Shown here: positions 57,551 to 64,000 of the stretch, piece after piece | Layout: each line of letters starts with the position of its first letter | Numbering within the stretch: the first letter of the stretch is position 1 | Origin: Pseudomonadota bacterium | GTDB lineage: Bacteria > Chloroflexota > UBA5177 | Length of the DNA stretch: 64,000 nt | Reading direction: 5' to 3' | NCBI GenBank assembly: GCA_021324655.1 | Contig: JAJPIP010000035.1 | Coordinates: 1 to 64,000 of the forward strand | Notes under the pieces: model-generated | Seen by the model: the letters and a program-made list of their open reading frames with translations, nothing else | Database searches by the model: none | Told to the model about the DNA's origin: nothing | Made by a program: the position numbers and the translations under genes

Positions 57551-58523
57551 TGGCTGCCATCCCTCCTGACGACCGCCGTAGCGCAATGGCACGCCCAAAC
57601 GCATCGTCCCAGGCTTGTCGGAATCGATCCAGACTGAAGCGCTCGCGCGCCAGAGCACGGGCATTCTCGCCGAGGGCGCGCGCTTCTTCCGGATGCGCGA
57701 TCAGGTAGCGCATCCGATCGATCAGGTAGTCAACATCGCAGGAGATAAATCCGTGCACACCATCCTGTAGAACGGAGGGGACCTCGGTGGTGGCGAGCGC
57801 GACGATCGGCATGCCGATTGTCATGCCCTCGATGACCGCCAGCGGCAGGCTGGTGTAGCGCATCGGGCTGAAGAGGAAGCGGTACTCGGCGACGCGGTGA
57901 TGGAGGTGACGGTAGGGAATATCGCCCAGGCCGCCGAACTCTTCCGTCTCCATGCCCGCGATGTCGAGAGGGATGTCCTCCCGGGCGCGCAGGAAGATGT
58001 CGTAGCCGGCGATGCGTGGCCGCCGTTGCATGCCGTTGACAATCGTGATGCCGGCCGGCCGTGTCCCTCGATACCGCGCATCCGGCGCGATGGCCACGCT
58101 GTGCTCGACCACCGCCGTCGGCGTCTGTCCGTTGTCCCACATCAGCCGGTTGAAGTGCGTCACATGGACCAGCAGCATGGTGGGATCGTCCACCGGGTGC
58201 CGGGCGTCATAGGGGCTGGCCTTCGGCGTGTTGTGCTCCAGATAGATGGAAGGTAGGGCACGCTGCCGGGCGGTGAGGATCTCCTCCGCGTCGGGATGGA
58301 GGTTCTGGGATGTTTGGTAGATGATGAGGTCGAGATCGAGGTCGCGTACCCGCTCCGCCGGCACCTCGTGGACGTTGTCCGGCGTGTCGAAGGTCGGCCC
58401 TTTGCCCATGTAGCCGGACGGCTTGCCGGGCTTGGTGGGGAGATACCAGTCGTGATCGGTGCGCGCTAGGGCATTGAGGTAGCTGCCGTGGATGTGCCAG
58501 ATCAGGATCTTCAGGCGTTGCAT
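57543..58523 (-). CDS. Glycosyltransferase family 1-like
   Basis: MQRLKILIWHIHGSYLNALARTDHDWYLPT; SLPLAVIEGMTIGMPIVALATTEVPSVLQDGVHGFIS. Confidence 0.82.
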   Translation of the reverse strand: MQRLKILIWHIHGSYLNALARTDHDWYLPTKPGKPSGYMGKGPTFDTPDNVHEVPAERVRDLDLDLIIYQTSQNLHPDAEEILTARQRALPSIYLEHNTPKASPYDARHPVDDPTMLLVHVTHFNRLMWDNGQTPTAVVEHSVAIAPDARYRGTRPAGITIVNGMQRRPRIAGYDIFLRAREDIPLDIAGMETEEFGGLGDIPYRHLHHRVAEYRFLFSPMRYTSLPLAVIEGMTIGMPIVALATTEVPSVLQDGVHGFISCDVDYLIDRMRYLIAHPEEARALGENARALARERFSLDRFRQAWDDAFGRAIALRRSSGGMAASG

Positions 58524-59542
58524 ACGGCGACTCCCGCGTCGAGGATCGTGTCGGCAGCGGCGGCCACCTGCGCGGGCTCCAGCAGGCGGAGGCAGGGATG
58601 GTCGATCGGACACACCCAGTGGCCGCACGGAGCACACCCGGTCGGGTAGCGCACAACCCGGTGCAGCGTCGTGTCGAGGGGAGCCCAGCGTTCGGGATCC
58701 GCCGCACCCCAGGCGATGACGCTCGGCGTGTGGACGGCATCGGCGATGTGGGCCGGCCCGGTGGAGTTGCTGAGGAAGAGATCGAGGCGCACGATGACGG
58801 CGGCCAGCCCACCGAGCGAGGTGCGGCCGGCCAGACTGACCGCCGGCCCCTCCAGGAGACGGGCGACGTGATCGACGAGTGACGCCTCCTCCTGCGTCCC
58901 GGTGAGGACCATCGTGCCGCCGTGCCGGCGGGCGAGGAGATTGGCGGCGGTGGCGAAGTGTTCGGCCGGCCAGCGTCGGGCGGGGGAGCGGGCACCGGGA
59001 TGGAGACCGATGAGCGGCCGGGGCAAACCGGTCAGAAGGGACGCCGCTTCGCGCTGATCGGCGGACGTCAGGGGGAACTCGAGGTCGATGCCTCGCTCCG
59101 GGCAGCCGAGGAGGCGTATCAAGCCAAGGTTGCGCCGCACCTCCGGACCGGAGGGATAGGGCGCCGCGATATCAAGCCAGTCGGGCCGCTCGCCCTCGTA
59201 ATAGCCGGCAGTACGGGCGCCGGCGAGGGCGCGGACGACGCGGTTGCTGACCGAGCCGTTGCCATGCATTTGGATCACGAGATCGTACTGCTCGGCCCGT
59301 TGTTCGGCCAGGAAACGCTCCGTGCCGCCGGGCTGTGGCCGGATTTCCGCCAGGCCGGGGAAACCGGGGAAGGGAACAAAGCGATCCACATAGCGCCCGA
59401 AGCGCCGGGCAAAGGTCGCCGCCCAGGGCAGGGAGATCAGCGTGATCTCGGCGTCCGGATAGCCGGCGCGCAGGGAGCGCAGGGCCGGTACCGCGACCAA
59501 CAGATCGCCCAGCTGCAAGGCACGGAAGACGGCGATGCGCAT
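58511..59542 (-). CDS. GT9-family heptosyltransferase-like protein
   Basis: MRIAVFRALQLGDLLVAVPALRSLRAGYPDAEITLI; GLHPGARSPARRWPAEHFA; SNSTGPAHIADAV. Confidence 0.9.
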   Translation of the reverse strand: MRIAVFRALQLGDLLVAVPALRSLRAGYPDAEITLISLPWAATFARRFGRYVDRFVPFPGFPGLAEIRPQPGGTERFLAEQRAEQYDLVIQMHGNGSVSNRVVRALAGARTAGYYEGERPDWLDIAAPYPSGPEVRRNLGLIRLLGCPERGIDLEFPLTSADQREAASLLTGLPRPLIGLHPGARSPARRWPAEHFATAANLLARRHGGTMVLTGTQEEASLVDHVARLLEGPAVSLAGRTSLGGLAAVIVRLDLFLSNSTGPAHIADAVHTPSVIAWGAADPERWAPLDTTLHRVVRYPTGCAPCGHWVCPIDHPCLRLLEPAQVAAAADTILDAGVAVCNA

Positions 59543-59544
59543 CG

Positions 59545-60642
59545 TCACGCGCTCCGATCTCCCAGGGCGACAGGAACCGAAGACGGAGCCGGCGCGAGAA
59601 GCTCCTCCGCCGCGTCGACAATCATCTCCGCCGTGACCAGACGCAGGCACTCGTGCCCGTACGGGCAGATGCGGGCATAGCACAGGCGGCACGGTACCTC
59701 GTGGAAGAGTTGGCGATGCGGGACCTGCCAGGGGCCCCACTGCTCGGGCGGATTGGTGAGGGCAAAGAGAGCGACCACCGGCGTGCGGACCGCCGCCGCA
59801 ATGTGCATGGGGCCGGTGTTGTTGGTGACGGTCAGATCGGCAGCCTTGAGGAGCCCGCAGAAGACGGGAAAGGAGAGTTCTCCGGCGACGTTGAGGACCG
59901 GGAAGTGCATGCGCTGTGCGATCCGCTCCGTCAGCTCTCGTTCCTCTTTCGTGCCCGTCAGGATCACAGAGGCGCCGAGTCGCTCGATCAGTCGATCCGC
60001 TGCCTCCGCATACTGCTCCCAGGGATAGGTCCGTGCCGGCATGCTGCAGCCGGGATGGAGGGCGATCACCGGGTGGGGTAGGTGCCGCACGATGTGCTCT
60101 GCCTCAACCTGGGCCCCTCCCGGCACGTCGAGCACTAATTCCGTCTCCGCCGGTGCGATGCCGATCGCCCCGACCAGGTCGAGCCCGCGTTCCACCTCGT
60201 GCATCATGTGATCCGGGTGCTTGTGACGGGTGGTGAGTAATGAGCCGGGGCCGTCGATGGAGGCGGCAAGGCGCAGCGGGATGCCGGCGAGATAGCAGAG
60301 ATAGGCGGCCGGCAGCGAGCTCTGCCGGAAGGAGGTAAAGATAATGGCTCCGTCGAATCTCCCTTCCCGGACCCGCGCGATCATCGCCTGCTCTCGTTCC
60401 GGATCCTGTGGCAGGAGATGCCAGGGGTCCATCCAGGGCGCCTCATAGACGATGACGTCGTCGATGTCGGGATTGAGGCGTGCCACCTGCGCCCCGACAG
60501 GACTGGCCAGCAAGGTGAGTGAGGCATCGGGGAGGGCAGACTTGATGGCGTGGAGCGCCGGCGTCGTCACCAACACATCGCCGAGGTTATCGAGACGGAT
60601 CGCCAGAATCCGGCGCACTGCCTGCCAGCGCTCGTCGATCAT
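59545..60642 (-). CDS. GT9-family heptosyltransferase-like protein
   Basis: RILAIRLDNLGDVLVTTPALHAIKSALPDASLTLL; ALHPGCSMPARTYPWEQYA; NNTGPMHIAAAV. Confidence 0.92.
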   Translation of the reverse strand: MIDERWQAVRRILAIRLDNLGDVLVTTPALHAIKSALPDASLTLLASPVGAQVARLNPDIDDVIVYEAPWMDPWHLLPQDPEREQAMIARVREGRFDGAIIFTSFRQSSLPAAYLCYLAGIPLRLAASIDGPGSLLTTRHKHPDHMMHEVERGLDLVGAIGIAPAETELVLDVPGGAQVEAEHIVRHLPHPVIALHPGCSMPARTYPWEQYAEAADRLIERLGASVILTGTKEERELTERIAQRMHFPVLNVAGELSFPVFCGLLKAADLTVTNNTGPMHIAAAVRTPVVALFALTNPPEQWGPWQVPHRQLFHEVPCRLCYARICPYGHECLRLVTAEMIVDAAEELLAPAPSSVPVALGDRSA

Positions 60643-62120
60643 GCCGGCACTCCGATTCCGCCCTCGCGCGCCAGGGCGACGATCCGTTCAATGACCGAAC
60701 TGGTCGAGAGACTCTCCATGAGCGGGATGATCATCACCCGACCGCCGACCGCGGCGACCGCCTCGGCTTCCGGCAGGTGGACGTCTGCGTAGTCGCCTCC
60801 CTTGACGTGAATGTCCGGGCGGAGGGTGCGAATCACCGATTCCGGCGTCGGCTCATCGAAGAGCAGGACGTGATCGACCGGATCGAGCGCGGCGACCAGG
60901 GCCAGGCGGTCACGCTCGCTGTTGATGGGGCGGTTCTGCCCCTTGAGAGCACGGGCACTCCGGTCGCTGTTGACGCCCACCACCAGGATGTCGCCCAGTT
61001 TCTTGGCCTCCCGCAGGAAGTGAACGTGACCGGCGTGGAGGATATCGAAGACGCCATTGGTGAAAACGACTGTCTGGCCGCCGCGCGCGGCGAGGGTGGC
61101 GGCCAGCGACGCGGCGGTGGGCGGTTCCTGCTGGTCACGGCTCACCCGCTGGAGGAGTTCTTGATGCTGGACGGAGGCGGTGCGCGGCTTGGTCACCGCG
61201 ATCCCGGCCGCATCCACCCCGATGCGCACCGCATCGGCAGCCGATGCGCCACCCCCCAGCCCGAGTGCCAGGGCGGCGGTGAAGGAGTCACCGGCCCCGA
61301 TGTCGTTGGCGTGGGCGACGGGATGCGCCGGCACGTGCACGACCTCGCCGTCGCGGCCAAGCAGCAGAACACCTTCCGCGGCGAGGGTGATCGCCGCGTA
61401 CTCGGTCTCGACGACCTCCAGCAGGCGCCGGCCAATGCGTTCCATCTCGTCCAGGGCGATCAGGCCGTCGGCATGGGCGGCGGGCTCGATGGCCAGCCGC
61501 GCTTCCAGGTGATTCGGGGTGATGATCGTGGCCCCGGCCGCCGCGACGCGGTGCAGATCCTTGGAATCCACGATGAGCGGACGGTTCACGTGGGCGCGCG
61601 TGGACCGCAACAAGTCCAGTAAGGCAGGCGTCACAACGCCGTAGCGATAGTCGGACAACACGATCAGATCGCACGCGGGGAGGGCTGCGTCCACCGCTGC
61701 CAGCAGTCGCGTCTGCGCTTCCGAGGAGGGCGTGGCCGTATCGCCGGCGTCGAAGCGCACGACGTACTGATCATCGGCAAGGATGCGCAGCTTGTGCAGG
61801 GTCGCCACACTCTCGTCTTCCACCAGCCGGCTGTCGTCCACATCGTGGGCTCGGAGCGCCTGCCGCAGCATCATGCCCGGCAAATCAGCGCCGACGAAGC
61901 CGACAAAGGTCACCGTGGCGCCCAGCGCCCGCAGGTTGACGGCGACATTGGCAGCGCCGCCCGGGGCCCGTTCCTCCGCCGTCTTGCGGACAACCGGTAC
62001 CGGCCCTTCCGTGCAGAGACGCGCGGCCGTCCCCTCCAGGTAGCTGTCCAGCATCGCGTCTCCGATGACCAGGGCATGGAGATGCCGGAAGTTGCGGACG
62101 ACGTCAACCGGCGATGGCAT
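60639..62120 (-). CDS. hldE: Bifunctional heptose-7-P kinase / heptose-1-P adenylyltransferase
   Basis: PfkB domain (VIGDAMLDSYLEGTAARL, NDIGAGDSFTAALAL) plus nucleotidyltransferase domain (TVVFTNGVFDILHAGHVHFLREAKKLGD). Confidence 0.95.
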   Translation of the reverse strand: MPSPVDVVRNFRHLHALVIGDAMLDSYLEGTAARLCTEGPVPVVRKTAEERAPGGAANVAVNLRALGATVTFVGFVGADLPGMMLRQALRAHDVDDSRLVEDESVATLHKLRILADDQYVVRFDAGDTATPSSEAQTRLLAAVDAALPACDLIVLSDYRYGVVTPALLDLLRSTRAHVNRPLIVDSKDLHRVAAAGATIITPNHLEARLAIEPAAHADGLIALDEMERIGRRLLEVVETEYAAITLAAEGVLLLGRDGEVVHVPAHPVAHANDIGAGDSFTAALALGLGGGASAADAVRIGVDAAGIAVTKPRTASVQHQELLQRVSRDQQEPPTAASLAATLAARGGQTVVFTNGVFDILHAGHVHFLREAKKLGDILVVGVNSDRSARALKGQNRPINSERDRLALVAALDPVDHVLLFDEPTPESVIRTLRPDIHVKGGDYADVHLPEAEAVAAVGGRVMIIPLMESLSTSSVIERIVALAREGGIGVPA

Positions 62121-62727
62121 GCGGTTCCTCCCAGGAGGCGGGGCGGTACGCCAGGTCGGTCGGTTCGCCCTCGCCCGTGAGAGCACGGACGATCTGCAAC
62201 GCGTGACGGGTGTCGCGCGCCACATAGGTCGGCGTGCGCAGCGGGGACGTTGGGGTGGATTCGGTGCCGACGTCGACCAGGATGGTCCGGCAGCCGGCGC
62301 GGTTTCCCGCCTCGATGTCGTCCAGGATATCGCCCAGCATCCAGCTCTGCTCCAGGTCGATTCCTAGATCCTCCGCCGCTCGCCGCAGCATGCCGGGCTC
62401 CGGTTTGCGGCACTCACACCGGTACGAAAGCTCAGGAATGACGCCATCCACGTGGTGCGGACAGTAATAGATGCCGTCCAGGGTGACGCCGTCCCGCGAG
62501 AGATGACGGCGCAGCGAGGCGTGCATCTCGTCAAGATCCTCTTTCGAGAAGAGGCCGCGGGCGATGCCGGACTGATTGGTGATGACGACCAGGGCGAAGC
62601 CTGCCGCGTGGAGGGCACGGAGATCCGGGGCGATCCCGTCATAAAGGACGAGATCCTCGGCGCGGCGTGGGTAATGGCGGGGATGGACCAGCGTTCCGTC
62701 GCGGTCCAGAAAGACGGCCCGCCTCAT
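62104..62727 (-). CDS. gmhB: D-glycero-D-manno-heptose 1,7-bisphosphate phosphatase (HAD)
   Basis: AVFLDRDGTLVHPRHY, VVITNQSGIARG, YYCPHHVDG, CECRKPEPGML, MLGDILDDIEAGNRAGCRTILV. Confidence 0.93.
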   Translation of the reverse strand: MRRAVFLDRDGTLVHPRHYPRRAEDLVLYDGIAPDLRALHAAGFALVVITNQSGIARGLFSKEDLDEMHASLRRHLSRDGVTLDGIYYCPHHVDGVIPELSYRCECRKPEPGMLRRAAEDLGIDLEQSWMLGDILDDIEAGNRAGCRTILVDVGTESTPTSPLRTPTYVARDTRHALQIVRALTGEGEPTDLAYRPASWEEPHAIAG

Positions 62728-63338
62728 TCCGCCCCCTCGGTCAGAGCGCGCTCGGCGGCGTCACAGAGCAGGTGCGTGACGATCACGTGGACCTCCTGGA
62801 CGAGGGGTGTGGCGGGCACCGGTGCCCGAATGGCGATGTCGGCAGCAGCGGTCAGGCTGCTGTCGCACGCGCCGGTCACCGCGACGACGGACAGACCGTG
62901 GTGTCGGGCCTCCAGCGCCGCCGCCAGCAGGTTGGGCGACTCGCCACTCGTCGAGTATGCCAGGAAAAGGTCGCCGGGCTGTCCGAGGGCGCCAACCTGC
63001 CGGGCAAACACCTGCTCGTATCCATAATCGTTGGCGACGGCGGTGAGGATGGAGGAATCCACGGTGAGGGCGATCGCGGCATAGGGGGCACGCTCGCGCT
63101 GGAAGCGCCCCACCAGCTCGGCGGCAAAATGCTGCGCCTCGGCCGCACTGCCCCCGTTCCCGGCCGCCAGCACCTTGTGTCCCCGCCGGAGGGTCGAGAT
63201 CAACAGGTCGGCGGCGGCGGGGAGTGCCGGATCCCGGCCGAGCATCTCCAGCGCAGCCGGCAAGGTATCCTGCCGGAGCAGGACGCCGTCACCCACCGAC
63301 GTCGGGGCCTGATACAGCCGAATAGGCTCGCTGGTCAT
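62724..63338 (-). CDS. gmhA: Sedoheptulose 7-phosphate isomerase (SIS domain)
   Basis: KVLAAGNGGSAAEAQHFAAELVGRF, YSTSGESPNLLAAALEA. Confidence 0.92.
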   Translation of the reverse strand: MTSEPIRLYQAPTSVGDGVLLRQDTLPAALEMLGRDPALPAAADLLISTLRRGHKVLAAGNGGSAAEAQHFAAELVGRFQRERAPYAAIALTVDSSILTAVANDYGYEQVFARQVGALGQPGDLFLAYSTSGESPNLLAAALEARHHGLSVVAVTGACDSSLTAAADIAIRAPVPATPLVQEVHVIVTHLLCDAAERALTEGAE

Positions 63339-63494
63339 AACCCTCCCCATGGCGTACCGTGTCTTGCGTTGTGGTGCACGCGGCACTGGACCACACTATC
63401 TAGTAGGCAGATCCTCTCCTTCCATGCTAGGAAGAAGAGATAGCCCCTTCATCGTGCAAGTGCACAAACCTGTGCTGATGACAGGAGATGTCAA

Positions 63495-64000
63495 TTAGGC
63501 AGTTGCACAGTCGCGTGGGTCGGTGGGGAGGGCACGCAGGACGAGAGCGAGGCGAATCTGGACGGCGTCGTCGAAGCGGCGTGGGTCGAGGCCGGTGAGG
63601 GACGCAATCTTGTCGAGGCGATAGGAGAGGGTGTTGCGGTGGATGGTAAGGGCGGCCGCCGTTGCGCAGGGGGAGCAGTCGTGGGCAAAGAACATCTCGA
63701 GCGTCTGGAGCAGCTCCGGCTCGTGGTCAAGTGGGCTGAGGAGAAAGGTGGCGAGATCAATCTTGGTCCGCTCGTCCGAGACGCCCACGAAGCCGGCTAT
63801 GCCGAGCCCGTCGAGGCAGTGCACCTGGTTCTGGCCGTGGAAGCGGCGTCCCAGAGACAGCGCGACGCGTGCATCCTGATAGGACCGTGCCAGACCGTCG
63901 ATGCCGGCGTGGTAGCGGCCGATCCCGATACTGATATCGGACCGCGTGTCGGCGCGGAGGCGGTGGAGGAGGGCGAAGCCGGCACGCTTGAGAGCGGCCA
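63495..64000 (-). CDS. PucR/CdaR-family regulator, C-terminal part (5' end outside window)
   Basis: GIGRYHAGIDGLARSYQDARVALSLG; CSPCATAAALTIHRNTLSYRLDKIASLTGLDPRRFDDAVQIRLAL; frame open to 64000. Confidence 0.85.
   Translation of the reverse strand, partial: AALKRAGFALLHRLRADTRSDISIGIGRYHAGIDGLARSYQDARVALSLGRRFHGQNQVHCLDGLGIAGFVGVSDERTKIDLATFLLSPLDHEPELLQTLEMFFAHDCSPCATAAALTIHRNTLSYRLDKIASLTGLDPRRFDDAVQIRLALVLRALPTDPRDCATA

Noticed and set aside
55454-57637. 727-aa plus-strand ORF
   Set aside because: Shadow of the GT2 and GT4 genes on the minus strand
1-64000. tRNA, rRNA or prophage genes
   Set aside because: No tRNA cloverleaf signature, rRNA sequence, integrase or capsid/tail proteins recognised by eye; a tRNAscan/Infernal run would be needed to be certain

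Overview
High-GC bacterial chromosome segment, probably Chloroflexota-like (inference from gene content only). It holds about 70 protein genes, and I recognised no rRNA, tRNA or CRISPR. Main content: GT2 3' fragment; small membrane proteins; SIS sugar isomerase; NarL-type PAS histidine kinase; GH5 cellulase; PfkB kinase (apparent frameshift); NRAMP-like transporter with PRC-barrel genes; M19 dipeptidase; aminotransferase; D,D-carboxypeptidase; M20 peptidase; ilvD; beta-carbonic anhydrase; lipid kinase/PAP2; ECF42-type sigma plus YCII pair; tandem uncharacterised paralogs; a MntA/HepT module whose HepT is cut by an in-frame amber codon; HNH nuclease; ECF sigma/anti-sigma pair; ZIP transporter; UDP-glucose dehydrogenase; Ogt; topoisomerase IB; MsrB; a five-gene peptide ABC transporter locus; and a tightly packed minus-strand operon (about 55.4-63.3 kb) with gmhA-gmhB-hldE, two GT9 heptosyltransferase-like proteins and further glycosyltransferases. 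Notable non-coding structure: two copies about 10 kb apart of a composite element (about eight 50-bp tandem units, a ~165-bp inverted-repeat core, then oppositely oriented degenerate units); two copies of a MITE-like GGCCCTCACCCCC element; and a duplicated TAGGGT-N4-ACCCTA / CTAGGGC operator-like block upstream of two secreted-protein genes. All similarity statements come from reading by eye; no database search was run.
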